NCBI RefSeq assembly: GCF_000004195.4
Contig: NC_030685.2
Span: 55,272,516-55,336,515 of the forward strand
Direction: 5' to 3'
From: Xenopus tropicalis
Taxonomy: Eukaryota > Chordata > Amphibia > Anura > Pipidae
Length of the DNA: 64,000 bases
The position numbers and the translations under genes are program-made. Every line of letters begins with the position of its first letter. Positions within the stretch are counted from its first letter, which is position 1. Below, piece by piece: positions 9,801 through 22,977 of this stretch. The notes under the pieces were generated by a model. The model was not told where the DNA came from. It made no database searches and saw only the letters and a list, made by a program, of their open reading frames with translations.

Positions 9801-12800
9801 AACATAAGCACTTACCTTTGTTACCTAAAATATTAATGTAGGATGAATGTATCATTGATAATGATTCAGATAAGTTTAGTGTATCTACCGGATCATGACT
9901 TTTAAATTAACTTTACACCTTGTTTTTGTTTGAATTTGTAAGTGCTTTAAATTGCTTTAAATCTGTATTTCTCTTCCACTCAGAGTTTTTTTTATGTTCT
10001 GGCTTTGATCTATTTATGTTTGTTTGGTATTTGACCATATCTTTTATGGAGAATCCAAAACCATGGATTATTTGTACCCTATTCAGAATATATCCCGTTT
10101 GTAAGTGGTTGTCAAACTTTCACGTCACACCCTACATAAAGATAGAGTCTTTGGTCATAGGCCTACTTAGCTCATGAAATCAGTACAGAGAGAGGGAGGA
10201 AAATGTTGATATATTGGTCATTGAGTCATAGTTTCCTGGAAACTAAGTTGTATGTAGGAAAGCAAATGTCTCTTCTCCACAATTCTTACTCAAATGGTCC
10301 TCATGAGCTCCTTCTGCCCCGCAATATGGGAACCACTGCCTTATGGCATCCACTATAATAATTTGCACATTCTCATATTGCCATGAACTTATGGGCAAAT
10401 GCTGTTGCCAAACATTATTGTCCACAATTTCTCTTCCTGCCCTGTGACTGTGAGGCATAGAAATGGTGCAATTACTGTAGAGAAGAGAAGCCGTATTTAG
10501 AACATCATTTTATTCCAAGACACTTGAGCACTGTCATCTAGTCAGCACAGACTGGGAACACCAAGAAAATATGTTTACTTATTATGCAGGCTTATTCTCC
10601 ACCATCACAGTTTGTGCATCATTTCTACAAAAAAAAAACAATCTTTTTGAAAAATAACTTGGTTATATGGCTTTGTGGCTAAAGTCATTAAGATACATAA
10701 TCTACCATTCCTAAACGATATTCATAATGCAATATAAAAATGACTTTGTTGCTAATTAACTATTGTTCCATGAAAATAATGGAACCTGAGACTGAAAGGC
10801 TGAGTGGTTCTTTATGCAGTTACAAGATTTGTGCACTGGCGCACGTAACGCAATAAAAGCACAACTAGATGCAGATAACTATGAGTGACTCTCTTTGTGT
10901 TTCTGGAATTATCAGACTTCAAGTACAGTGGTTGTTTTGGTTCTGAAAATTGAACAAAAGATCAGCAGAATTCTCTGGAGAATACACAATACACTATAAT
11001 GCTCTGCTTGTAAATCACAAATAAATATTGTTAATCTTCTCTTCTATGCAGCTTCTCTTTCTGAGCTAAATCTGAACCTGATATTTGCTAGATTGACAGC
11101 AAGGCACAGCAGGTGGGCTTAAAAGTCCTGGAAACTTACAGACAATCATCGCCTTGCTTATACCATATGCCATTGACACAAATATCCTTTTACTCCTCCT
11201 TTCTGCAAAAGAGTTCATATATATTGTTGATGCTCTGAAAACCAGCTCAAAAAGTTTCCATTTGCTGTTTTATTACTGGAATCCTTCACTCTCTTTAGGA
11301 TAGGATCCCCTAAAAGGCTGTGCCTTTTGCAAAATATACTGTAAAGGCAATGTATGCCCCATTAATAAGTGTGGCTTATACTGCATATATTCTTTATTAA
11401 AATATAAGGCTCATTTTATGCCTAAACATTCCATAAAAATCATATAACAACAATACCTTATATATAAAACCACCAACGTCTTTAGCAACTACCTCTGCAT
11501 AGGAAAGCTGTCTGGCAGTTGCTATGGATCCAATGACATTTGTTGTCAATAATTCTTACTCTTGTACAATTAGGTGGATCACACAATCTGAATTGACCTT
11601 TAACCCCTTTCGAAGTCTTATATTCTTCTGAGCTCCCTCCAAAACACCCAGCTGTAGAAATGTTTCAATGGGAACATAAGGTTTCTTATTTATCACTTTA
11701 ATCTTTATGTTCTAGTCATGATGTTTAGGATCAATAACACTGTCCTTCAAAGAGTACCGTTGAGCTAAAAGCCTGGCTTTAGCTGTCTAAAATTGCTAAT
11801 ATCTCAGAAACTACTAAAATAGAAAATAAAAGTAAATTGCAGAAGTTTTCAGAAGACAACTCTTAGTAAGATTATATCCATTTTTTTTAATTGTCAATCC
11901 CTACAACTTGATAATGACAGTAAGAACAGACCATGGAAAACCCAGTCTGTTTATTTATTCAAATGAACTGCATTGTACAGAATTAAAAAAAAAAATTCTA
12001 TGCATTGCAAAATACTCCCCCTTAATTTGTTGTTAAATAGTCCTGCCTCCTGGAGGGTGGAGCTTAACCCCATGTGTTCCCTTTGTCCCCCTGAGACGGC
12101 AGACAAAACAGTCTTTACTTTAGGAAATAAACTCAGATTGCTCACTAGAGGACTGATTATGAAGCTAAGGCTCAATCACTTTGGCCGCATAATTCAAAGC
12201 CAGGGCACATTAGGGAAAACTCTATTGGGAAAGATCTAGGGCAGAAGAAGATGGCAACAGGGGCTAGATGCATAGACAGCATTACTAACAGTATAAACAT
12301 GAGTGAACAAGACTTTGTGAAGATATTGGTACAAAAATCATGTAATTGTAGAAGTATAATTAATGGGGGATGTAAATGAGTTACCCAATCTTAATGTGAG
12401 AATGAAATGATTTTTGTCTACTATCTGTTTACAGGGACTTCCAATTTTCACAACACACAAAGATCATTTATGATGAAATGTGTAATGATTTGCAAATTAA
12501 AAGGGAGGTGGAACTACACACACAGTTTTTTTATGAATCCGTAAAATTAAAATTGAATAACACTTCTCTCTCCCTCTTCCCCCTCTTTAATGAAACATCA
12601 TAAAGCTGCCATAGGGTAAATCAAACGCCACCCGGTATAACCAGCAAGCAATAACTGAGCTGCCATACTTGATGAGCAAAACTACCGATATGTAATGTGT
12701 AACACTGTTTGCAATATGTTTTGTGATAACCATTTATATTTATCAAAAATTCTATCTATTTTTATATCACTATTATTTTCATTCTCAGAGAAAATCAATT

Positions 12801-12832
12801 ATTACTTGTTATTATTATCAAAAAAAAATTAA
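9801..12832. other. Intergenic, no gene recognised
   Basis: AT-rich sequence without a convincing exon. Short frames on both strands (for example 9920-10177, 11951-12239) lack any recognisable motif, and overlapping frames are equally open. A GC-richer patch at about 12050-12100 has no assignable repeat. Confidence 0.6.
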
Positions 12833-13125
12833 GGTATGGGACCTTTCATCCAAAATGCTTAGGACCTGGATTTTTCCAGATAAGGAGTCTTTCCATAATT
12901 TGGATCACCATACTTTGTGTACTAAAAATGTATTTAACCATTAATTAAACCCAGTACAATTAATTTTCCACCATTAAGGATTCATTAAACCTTAGCTGGG
13001 ATCAACTGCAAGATGCTGTTTTATTATTAAAGAGGAAATAGAAATATGGTTTCAAATTTCAAATTATTTGATCAAAATGTCTATGGGAGATGGCCTTCCC
13101 ATAACTTGGAGATTTCTGGATAATG
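12833..13125 (-). mobile_element. Frog 'GGTATGGGACC' MITE, minus orientation
   Basis: The sequence starts with AGGTATGGGACC at 12834 and ends with TTTCTGGATAATGAC at about 13124, which are the two termini. Relative to the copy at 16171-16508 the interior (TTTATTATT near 13020, and CTATGGGAGATGGCC near 13081) runs in reverse order. It is diverged but nearly full length. Confidence 0.75.
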
Positions 13126-14347
13126 ACAGAGAAAATTCTGCCATTCTCTGTGCACTTTTAATTGTAGGTACATATTTTTAAAGGCTATCACCTTACCGTG
13201 GCAAGTTTCATCTTTTTGCCCATATATGTCCAAAAGCCTCGTAAATTGGCACAGTTGGATGCTCACCGAGTGGCTCAGCACCAGAATGAGAAACTGCACC
13301 TAAATCACCTGAAGGGCAGCTGGGTAAGTATTTAGTATTTGTGTATGTGTTACTAAGGACCCAGCCCAGAGCTCAACAAAATGTTCAATTAAGGCAATTA
13401 GCATTTTTTCCCCTGTAGCTCTGTACTTGTGGCAGATGCTTCCAGCCAGTATTGGAAAGGCAGCTACAAGTCTGGGCAAGAGAAAAGTGGCAACTTGAAT
13501 AAAACTTTGTTTACGCAAGTAAAGCACTAAACATGCAGATATATATATATAACATGCAGTTTGACAGTTAGACTCGCTGGTGCCAAGCCTCTGAAACCCA
13601 CTTGTCTTTTCTGTGCCAAGACAAGAGATTTATGAGTTGGCTATCACTATGTAATTACCTCTTCCATAAAGTTTTTTCCCTTAGCAAACTGATGAAAATG
13701 ATTTTAGAAGTAACTGAAAACAACAACCCCCCTCCCCCAATTAAATGTCTTTTTTTTTTTTTTCTCTTTCAAAGAAAAATGAATATAATGAGTAAGCGGT
13801 CTTCCCATGGCGCCACTTTGACCAGAGACTTTCAGATAGACAGTAATAGACTCCGTAAATGCTGGGTCATAATCTAATTTTGCTTGGCTGGGGGCAGTAA
13901 AGTTCAGGAACACCACTGCTTTAAAATGAATGTATTATTAATTAGCACATTTTAAATGAGAAACCTTTAGGCTGTAAAAAATGTTAGTATTATGGGTATG
14001 GGATCCCTGTACTAATCACATCTCTTGGCTGCCACATTGTCTTCTTTATAGGCCTCTTTTTGCAGACCATAAGAACCCCATTAGTTATAATAACTAATAA
14101 TAAAAGGGCAGCAAATGGCCCCATTTTTGATCAATTTAAGAAATTCTTATTAAATACTTTTTGGAAAGACAAAAGTAATACTTAGAACAATAATTCCGTA
14201 TACAGACCACATTGCATTGGATTGGAATATTTTCATGGGTACTTGTACTGTAGCTCTGCCCAAGTGATATTAAATCCCTTTAAATGCATAATTAATCAAA
14301 ATATACATTACTGGTTAAAATACTGTATAATGTCAGTCATGTTTCGA
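13126..14347. other. Intergenic, no gene recognised
   Basis: No coding signal. A GGTATGGGATCCC fragment at about 13996-14008 is the end of another 'GGTATGGGACC' MITE relic. Poly-T at 13749-13763 and a short TA run near 13540 are present. Confidence 0.55.
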
Positions 14348-14612
14348 AGCAGCGGCGTACCTAGTCAGCACCGGGCCCCCCTGCGAAAAAAGCCTTCATA
14401 GGGGCCCTGCGCTCAGTGCAACAAACCTTTATCCCACCTGCCCAACTCCTGCCCCTGTCCCCACTTCCCTTCTGCTGGGGAGGGGGGATTTTTTAAAACA
14501 TTTTTTAAATTTACTTCCAAACTATAGAGGTTGGGCGTACCGCAGGGTCTGCTTCCACTATACTTTAGAATTAAATTTAAAAAATGGTTTAACCCCCCTC
14601 CCCTCCCCAGCC
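14348..14612. mobile_element. Probable hAT-type MITE with internal foldback
   Basis: It starts with AGCAGCGGCGTACCTAGTCA and a run of G/C-rich 'ggggccc' text typical of frog hAT MITE ends. Internally CTGGGGAGGGGGG (about 14476) and CCCCCCTCCCCTCCCCAG (about 14594) are opposed, and the adjoining AT-rich pieces (ATTTTTTAAATTTA and its complement) extend the imperfect foldback to roughly 65 bp per arm. No clear 8-bp duplication was found. Confidence 0.5.
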
Positions 14613-16170
14613 TTGCTAAGAGCATTTCTCTAGAAGTGCATCTCCCTGGGCTTTCCTAAACATCTGTGGAACATTTTCTAGCCAGTATTTTAGAAGCTAT
14701 AACCGTCCTTGGGTAATAAATCATTCTACTCATTGTGTTCATGCAGCCAAATGATACAGGAGATGGACTGTTACATATATCCCTTGGCATAAGAGATGTA
14801 CAAAATGAAGGCTTTGGTTTGGAATTCAGTATGCTATTCTGTTTCATTAAAATCTTTTGTATGCAGTAAACCATTGTCGTGTGTGGCACTATGGAAATGT
14901 TTTGCTCACAGAAGTCAGCAATTTGAATATGTAAACTAAGGGTGGGGGCCCTAATTTCTGTGGAACATTGTTCTACAAGGAGTAGTACAATATGGCAATG
15001 CAAGTTCATTTGGTGAGTCCTTCAAGTTTTCAGAAAAAGTTATAGCGTCAGAATCTAAAGAATGAAGGCAGTAGTGGACCAATAGTAAAAATAAAAAATA
15101 GTTTATTAGGACATGACTAGCCGAACATTCCATTCATTCCATTTGGGGCCCTTACTCATAGATTTAGTTAGGAGTAAGTGCCCCTATTGCAAGATTCTAA
15201 TTGATGCCATATGTAAGAATTTTTCAGACATGACGATAAATAATGATAGCCATCGACATTTAATTGTGAACTAATATAAATTGTTGGTCTTTCGAATTCT
15301 CTGTGTTTCCTAGTGATAGTCCTTCAAGCATTTGGGCCATTTCTCCACTAACTTTAGAGGGCATAGGTATTAGATATTAGATAAATTGTAACTTTTTAAT
15401 TATATGATGAATCGACTTAAATAAATGGTGCATTTTTATGGCAATACATTTATTTTAAATTTATTGTGAAGCACTGCATAATTTGCTGGTGATGTATAAA
15501 TAAATGATGATGAGGATGATGATGGCAAAAAAATAGGTATGAGCTTACAGGCTGATCCATATTTACAGCAAACGGTGTTCTTCATGTTTTCTGCCATTTT
15601 ATGGGGCTATGAAATAGATTTACTGGGGTACTGTCATCCTTGCTTGGGACCTTGGGTTATATTTTACAAGTGGTGGAGAATTCTTACTTTAAAGCAGAAG
15701 CATTAGCAGCAACCTCTCAACATTTTGCTAAGATGCACAAAACATCTGGCTGTAATTCCAAGAAACCAAATCACATAGTACACTCTGCACCCATCATAAA
15801 GAGATATTTATTGTTGGCAATTTATACCAGTTATTAAGCATTTGTAGAATTTTAGCTTTTGGGAATATTTGTGTTCTCCCAAGTGGAACATTGTTATTTA
15901 TTTACTGATTACCAGTCCAGGACATTGTAATATCATGTGCCGAGTTTTGAAGGGAAACGGGAAGTCTAATTGCATTTATTAGACTGTTACTTTTAATTTC
16001 TGTGATGCTGATTAATCTTTCTTGGAGGAAAGAGAAACTGCTTGAGTCCATTTAATGGCTGATGAAGTAGTGATGAGCTAAATAAACAGTATCACAGTAT
16101 AACAGTATTTTATTTCTGTTTAGTTTTTAATTGTATGAAAGTTTTATTTTTAATCAGGTTCCAATTTATA
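14613..16170. other. Intergenic; relic LINE-2-like tail near 15467-15530
   Basis: No exon supported. The segment around 15485 (GATGTATAAATAAATGATGA, followed by GAT repeats) looks like the 3' tail typical of L2-type repeats, with low confidence. The rest is AT-rich unique-looking sequence. Confidence 0.45.
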
Positions 16171-16508
16171 TAGGTATGGGACCCGTTATTTGGAAGACCA
16201 TTACCCAGAAAGCTCCAAATTACCAGAAGGCCATCTCCTATAGACTGCATTCTAATATATATAATTCAAATGTTTTCCTTTTAATTTATTATTATTATTC
16301 CCTATTATTTCCTTTTTCTCAGTAATAATAAAACAGTACCTTGTATTTGATCCCAACTAAGATATAATTACCCTTTATTAATTGGGGGCAGAACAATCCT
16401 ATTGGGTTTAATTAAGCTATTGTTTTTTTTAGTAGACTTTAGGTATGGAGATCCAAATTACGGAAAAACCCTTGGTCCCAAGCATTCTGGATAATGGGTC
16501 CCATACCT
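16171..16508 (+). mobile_element. Frog 'GGTATGGGACC' MITE, complete copy
   Basis: The left terminus TAGGTATGGGACCCGTTA and right terminus (ATAATGGGTCCCATACCTG) are inverted repeats. The interior contains AATAATAAAACAGTACCTTG, CCCTTTATTAATTGGGGGCA and CCAAATTACGG in the usual order. It is about 338 bp and inserted in TA-rich DNA. A TA microsatellite has grown directly from its right edge. This is the reference copy for the relics at 2033, 12833, 47745 and 60475. Confidence 0.85.
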
Positions 16509-16509
16509 G

Positions 16510-16568
<59 letters not shown>
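16509..16568. repeat. TA microsatellite abutting the MITE
   Basis: About 30 TA units follow the right terminus of the MITE at 16508 with no spacer. Confidence 0.95.
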
Positions 16569-16570
<2 letters not shown>

Positions 16571-18837
16571 TTTATAAAAGTTGATAAAAACAAAAATTCG
16601 TGCAATACCACAAAACAGAGTGCTCCATAATCCATAAACTCCTTCCCCCTAATGGGTTTCATACCACAAGGCCTTAGCAGTAGTCCATACATCTAACTGA
16701 AGGCTTTCTCCTATATACATTGAACATGGATACATGTGTTCCTTCTCAAATCAACTCATGAATAAATTAGAATGGGGACATTAGAGCTCTTGCCCATCCT
16801 CCGCAGCTGTAATAAGTACCACTCTTGAAATCTGAAATAGTTCTGGAACAATATAAAATACAACAGCAGAAGAAAGAAACTGATCTGACTCCCTGTATAT
16901 TCAGTTTTCTCTTTTAGTAGTATCTCAGCTACACATACCCCCTCATTAAGGTCATTAAAGTCTGGCAATGTTTATTGTTACCACCATCATCTGTGTTAAA
17001 CTGAGTATGGTTTACTTTAGTAAAAGTCAATAGTATCCCCAATGAAAGATTTTCTTGTCAATTTCTAAAAATTTTGCTGATGGATTCCACAGGAACCAAT
17101 TCCTTAGAGCTAACTTCAAAAATTCCCTCCATACATGCTTTTGATGGTTGATCTCTTACTTCATAGTGTTCATTACCATGATTGTACCTCCTTTATTTGA
17201 GGGTTTGACAATAATGTTTAAATCTGTGCCAATTCCTTCATAGCCTTCGATTATGCAATAGTAACATTATAAACTGGTTTAGGACTCAAAATCTCTTCTG
17301 TAATCTCAGTTGTAACCCTATTGATGTACTGTATGTCTCAACAGTGGGATATGTGGCTGAGGATTTGAGATCACTTCTGTAATCTCGGTCTTGGTGGTTT
17401 ATCTTACCATTCAGTCTGAGACCAAGCTGTTGGATATTAAGTCTGTTCAGTATTGTCATCCCGACTGGGAGTCTTAATTTCTAGACAAATCAATACAGTA
17501 TATTTGTAGTTGACATTAATCCATTTTCAATGTTGGACTGAATTTCAGACCCTTGGACAAAACCTCAATCTGGGATGGGGTTAGTTCTGTTAATGAGCGG
17601 CTGAAATGGTTTGCCTGTCACTTTATCTTTGTGGGGGTAAAGCTCTCCTCTCTTGTGAGATTTTGATTTTTTGCAGGGTCTTCGACCTCCCTGTTACTGA
17701 CACCTCTTTTTTTTTAAAAAACAAAAAGTTTTTCTCTTTGGTTCTGTATTGATTTCTTCAGGGGATGTGCTACTTACATCCTTCCCTCGATTCCGTCATT
17801 GTCACCTAGTCTGGTTATTTGCCTGGAGCAAATTATAAACATGAACATGTCCTTGCTCATAATCACTGACATAGCACTGGCATAGCAGTCATTACCCTGT
17901 GTTTGGAATCATTGTTCTGGGGAAGATGAACTTGAAGATGAACGTGCTCAAGCATCAGTTTTTTTTATTAGACTGAAATAAGTTGTCTTGCAGTATTGTC
18001 CTGCCCTTGCTAAAAAAAAAAACACAACCCTACTGCATGATGCTACTTTCACCATACTTTAGTGTTGGTATTGGTCAACTATATTGAGAACTTTACATAA
18101 CACCAGCCTATAATGGAGGGTTCTAAAAGAATCCATGTCAAAGCACATCTGGAGTTTGCCAAAATGCATGGGAGTGACCCAGCTAAGATATGGGATAAGA
18201 TTTTATTGTCAGATAAGTCTGATATAGAGATTTCCACCCAATAATTAAAGCAATATGTGTAGTGTAAATCTAACACTGCCCACAGAAACATCTCCCTTAC
18301 AGTGACGTATACTGACATCATGCTGTGGGACTGCTTTTTATCAGCTTGGATTAACTTCAGATTTCAGTGCTTTGAAATAGAACATTACAGAGGATACAGT
18401 TTCAGTGCAGGATTTATTAATCAGTAAAATTAGAGAATCAGGCAAGGATCTGTAAAACGTTTGTATAGAACCATGCATAGATTTTAGTAAATCTATTACA
18501 TTTTTGTTCCCTATCAATAACATTGCCATCAAATTTCATTCATACAAGTTGGGACTGTGCCAATACTAAGTTCTGGCAAGTGGGTCTATGGTTTAACACC
18601 TGTTTGTATCAACTGCATCGAGACTAATATGTAGGAACCAATCAGATGTTTACTTTCATACAGCCTGGTCACTATTAAATTCTAGTTGCAGTTAGGTTGC
18701 TGTGGGTGATAAGACCTAGAGCAAACTTTCTGGAGGGCAATTGCTGTGCTCCTGGGCAGAGGTGTAAAAATCAGGCACAAGGTTTATAGCACTGCAGTAG
18801 TGCTGTATTTATGGGGACTGCAACAGGTTTCTGTCTA
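16569..18837. other. Intergenic, no gene recognised
   Basis: AT-rich sequence with scattered short frames on both strands and no recognisable domain or splice pair. I see no complete mobile element here. Confidence 0.55.
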
Positions 18838-19192
18838 AAGCTGGCCATACACGGGCGATGTCGCCAAGCGAGCGGATCTTCACCTGATATCCCCACCTAC
18901 GGGTGGCGATATCGGGGAGGCATGTAGGCGAATTCGATCGTTTGGCCCTGGGGCCAAACTATCGAATTCTGCACACGGCAATGGGGCAGTCGGTTCGGGG
19001 ACCGCATCAACGAGCCGATGCGGTCCCCGATCCGACTGGATTTTCTAACCTGCCCGATCGATATCTGGCCAATTTCAGGCCAGATATCGGTCGGCCAGGC
19101 CCCTCGGTTCTGCCCCTACACGGGCCAATAAGCTGCCGAATCGGTTCAAGGGACCAATATCGGCAGCTATTATCGGCCCGTGTATGGGGACC
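18838..19192. mobile_element. CpG-rich palindromic MITE, 'GGCCATACACGGGC' family, copy 1
   Basis: The left end AAGCTGGCCATACACGGGC and right end (GCCCGTGTATGGGGACC) are inverted repeats; the right end abuts TTAA at 19193-19196. The interior is strikingly CpG-rich and made of nested hairpins: TTTGGCCCTGGGGCCAAA, GCATCAACGAGCCGATGC, and GATATCTGGCC...GGCCAGATATC. A longish open frame (18903-19196) is a by-product of this composition; the copy at about 53404 keeps part of it only because the DNA is homologous. Confidence 0.8.
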
Positions 19193-19196
19193 TTAA

Positions 19197-21729
19197 CATG
19201 GAGTGCAGAACACAGCAGCAATTCATTTTTGAAGGAAGGTAGTGTGCAAAAAATGTAGATTTACAAAGGGAAAGAAAACTTCCCTAGAAGTAGAATGTGT
19301 ATAGCTCACCAGTAGCCCCAAACCTGTAGCCAGAGGCTGTGATTAAACCATATCACAAAACAATGAGCAGGCACTCCAAAATCCCAGCATAACGAGTAAG
19401 CTTTATTTGAGTAACTTTATTAAAGTAACATTTCAATAAAAGCCTATGGTGTTTTGTGCTACACGGCACCATAATAATAATACTCTATATGTAACGATGC
19501 ATAGGGACAAACGTAATTTATGGTATGTATTTCCTATGCAGTCCATTTTTATTAAGCTTGTCTTTACTTTGACAGATTTAGAGCAAGTCATACACATGTC
19601 CTAGCAAAGCTGCTTATCTATTACTAACAAGTCCAGTATTGATGGGTTTAAGGGTGCTAATAAGAAGAGGGTGGCTCATATGGCCCAGTACATTCTGTGT
19701 TTAAATCACAATGTTTAATTAATTGTAACATGCTAATTATCCAAGTTCAAATGCATCTTTTTACATATTTGCCTGGCGGGAAATCCACAGCAGACTCTTT
19801 TTCTATCAAAGCTCAAAAAACAAGACACTGACATTCTGTGCCAGGACCAATCAATAAACTATGGAGGCTGAGTGTGTGTGTATTGCACAGAGCAGTTAGC
19901 CTGCAATATTGCAGGGTCAGTAGCAGGAAACCTGGGAATGTTTGTTAACCTTCTTAAATTTCATTACAAGGGGAAAGGCATTTTGTCTTGCAGTTATCGA
20001 AAGTAAGCACAGAAGGTTTATTGCAGTACCAACTGGCTCAAACAGAGTTTTTTTGAGTAACCTAGAATAAATGAAAACATTTCAGAGACATTTGCTATAA
20101 GATAAGTGTAAATGTGTGCTAGTTGTAGAGGAATGGACTAAAGAGCAGGATAAGTGCTTAATGATCTTGGTTGCTTTTCTAGCAGAGACTTAATATAATG
20201 GAGACATGGGGCTTGACTAATCATGAATGACAAAGAGTGGGGATACAGCATGGGAAACGTCTGTCTGACACAAAGCAGTCATTTTTCAATGTAAGCTGAA
20301 GAAGAATTGGGCTGTACTACAACAAGCTCTCTTTCAGTTATGGTATTGGTGTCCTTATTATCCTATTACACAATCATTACCTCTTAATCCATGTCCAAAG
20401 ACTAATAAAAAGCAGCAAATGAATTGTGCTGGGTGGATATTGCGTAAATCCAATATAGATTCCATTCTTTCCTAAATGAATATTTTATACTTAAACAGTA
20501 CATCAAACAACCAAAACCCATTCTCACATAGTATCTATTAGAGACTCTAAGTCGATCCAGGACTTAGTAATGATTGTATTAATAAAAGTATATGATTGTG
20601 GCAGCAGATCCTGAACATCTGAGGGCCCCCAAGGGAACAGGAGACCCTGGGGCCTGACAGCTGCATTAACTATTTATGACACTATTCTTATGGCTAAATA
20701 TGTAATCTTCGCCTGATATTAACTAAAAGTAGTAAAATCCAACTTGGTTCTTTCTTACATTTAGGGGCAAATGAAGCAATAATCGAGACAATGTTTTTTC
20801 CATGATTCATGAAAACTGCGGCATAACCAACATACACATATGGATCCCCCTTGGCATACACACAGGGGTGATTCTGTGCCCCTGGCCACAATGAGGGGGC
20901 CTTTCTGATATTGCATGACCAGTATAATGAGTGCAATAACAACTGTTTGTGGATTTGATTCATTTTACCCTATCACTGTGCTATAATCAATATGGTTTCT
21001 TGTAAAGTTCTCTTCTTATGTTTTTACTGGCCCAAGCACATTTTATACATTTACTGTTTTGTTTTATTTATTATTTTTCTATGTCAAAAAAACTGACAAT
21101 TTATTCAATGGGTGGTTTTTGAAGATGGTCTAAAAATCTTATAACCTTTGCCATTTTGTTCCAGGGCACAGAATGTTGGCAGAATCCATTGCTTTGTACA
21201 TATTCTCTCTTTGTTGTTACCTTGAAGAAATTCTTTTTGTTTATCTTAATTGCATCCTGTGATTATTTGAAAGACAATTCTGTGCGCTTAATTGTAGTTT
21301 AGGATAAACTAAACATCTAAAGGAAAAAATCACAGAAAAACTGTGTTTTATCTTATTATTGAAAGGAAAGTTTATCCCTTTTTAAACAGAGTTTGGATTA
21401 TTTTCACTTAAATACAGTAGCAGCTGAAGGAATGGCTCACTATATGCACATAATATAACTTCCCAGCCAAGCAAAAAAGCAACGTCATGGCCTGTAGTGA
21501 GAACAATATGCTGTGATAAATAGTATTCTTCATGCATAACCATAGAGCAACACCTCTACAAGGTATGTGTGTGTGTGTGTACCTTTTAACAATGCTTTTA
21601 CAGAAAAAAATATATTTTGGTAAATATTTGTAGTTGTAGTTCCTGCTCCAGAGAGTATGTAGGTACCTGTATGAAATGCTGGAGGACTCTTCTCCTTGCT
21701 CACAGGCTATTTTGCCATGAATCTGTTCT
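19197..21729. other. Intergenic, no gene recognised
   Basis: AT-rich sequence with no supported exon and no complete element. Around 19385-19500 there is text typical of a frog repeat (AGTAAGCTTTATTTGAGTAA) but its boundaries are unclear. A GT microsatellite lies at 21565-21580. Confidence 0.5.
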
Positions 21730-21733
21730 TTAA

Positions 21734-21983
21734 AGGAGGTCCAAAATGTTTGGCACCCCCCCAGTGAATCTTATTATTGCGGCTCCCTAGTCAGACTTAG
21801 ACTTGTACATGCACAAGTCTGTGCTAGGGGTGGCTGATAAAGGTTAATAAAGGCAATTATTTTTCTCGTGTTTTTTTCAAAAAAGGAGCAACAGACCATG
21901 GTAAAAATTTAGAGATCAGATTTACTGGGGTGGGGGGGAGTCTAACAGGTTGACACAATAACTGAATTGGGCATACTTGTCCT
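21734..21983. mobile_element. T2-type MITE with TTAA duplication
   Basis: TTAA lies on both sides (21730-21733 and 21984-21987). The ends are AGGAGGTCC on the left and TTGTCCT on the right, so each side reads TTAAAGGA inward, as in the T2 family of Xenopus. The interior has GGCACCCCCCCAGTGA and a hairpin with arms AGACTTGT and ACAAGTCT (about 21799-21820). No coding capacity. Confidence 0.8.
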
Positions 21984-22140
21984 TTAAGCTAGGTGAGGAG
22001 CCTGTGTGTGGAAATGAGAGAGAAATGTGGCTATAAAGTGTTTTAATTTTGGGGAAAAGCTGTATTGGCTATCTGTTGATATGATGTAATATTGCAATAC
22101 TTTCAATAAATTCCAAGTGGGCCATCTATACAGCTCCTTA

Positions 22141-22424
22141 GGGCCATGGCAGACGGGGAGATTAGTCGCCGTGTGACAAATTTCCCTTGTCGCGGGCGAC
22201 TAATCTCCCCGATATGCCGTCCCACCAGCTAGAATGTAAATCGCCAGTGGGATGGCATAAGCAGCACCGAAATCGCCGAAGTTTCCTCTCAAGGCAACTT
22301 CGGCAATTTCTGCAAATCAGCACCCTGTGTATGCCATTCCACCGGTGATTTACGTTCTAACCAGTGGAATGGCATATCGGGGAGGTTAGTCGCGGGCGAC
22401 TAATCTCCACGTATGTCACGGCCC
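22141..22424. mobile_element. Palindromic MITE, 'GGGGAGATTAGTCGC' family
   Basis: The termini GGGCCATGGCAG and CACGGCCC are inverted, flanked by TTA on the left and TAA on the right. Inside, GGGGAGATTAGTCGC and GCGGGCGACTAATCTCC recur on both sides, and the element folds on itself around an A/T-poor centre near 22285. This 284-bp type is very common in Xenopus. The TTA/TAA flanks would suit a Harbinger-like or TTAA-targeting family; the superfamily is uncertain. Confidence 0.8.
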
Positions 22425-22841
22425 TAAAGTGCAGCTTGAGTGCAGCAGAACAGGGCAAGCATCAGCGGCTGTGGCTACTCCCATATGTGGGGAGTAAGGA
22501 GATGACTCGGTTTTCACCGGAATGGCAGCATGAATCGCAATTTAGCTGGTTCAACAGACAGACAATTGTCTCTGAGGGTGTAGATTTTTCCTTTTGAGTC
22601 CACATATTGACATGAATATGTTCTGCAGATTTTAAATCCAAATCCTGTTGAATTTAGAAGGTGGCAAATATGTTTTAGTTGGTTGCATATTGTATTATCT
22701 GTGTTTTGTTTCTTAAAATTATTCATACTAGGAACTAGTGCTGGGCGGTATACCGGTAAAAACCGATCACCGGTGTTTTTTTTGAAACCGATATGTATTT
22801 TCTACATACCCCCATACCGGTGTGCTTGAATACTTCCGGGT

Positions 22842-22898
22842 GCGCACGTGACGTCAGCGCGCACGTGACGTCAGCGCGCACGTGACGTCAGCGCGCAC
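22842..22898. repeat. 17-bp tandem array with three TGACGTCA palindromes
   Basis: The unit GCGCACGTGACGTCAGC occurs three times without mismatch (22842-22858, 22859-22875, 22876-22892) plus a partial unit. Each holds the CREB/ATF consensus TGACGTCA (22849-22856, 22866-22873, 22883-22890) and an overlapping CACGTG E-box. Whether these are bound is unknown. Every unit is CpG-dense. Confidence 0.95.
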
Positions 22899-22977
22899 AC
22901 TCTACAAAAGCACCATCGCATTCAGAGTCGGATACCAATGTGAGCTGTCGGGGGTGGGGGTGCCTGGCAAGTAATTA

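Noticed and set aside
18903..19196. Frame sharing protein-level similarity with another at 53457-53651
   Set aside because: Both lie in copies of one CpG-rich palindromic MITE. Similarity follows from DNA homology, and other copies do not keep the frame.
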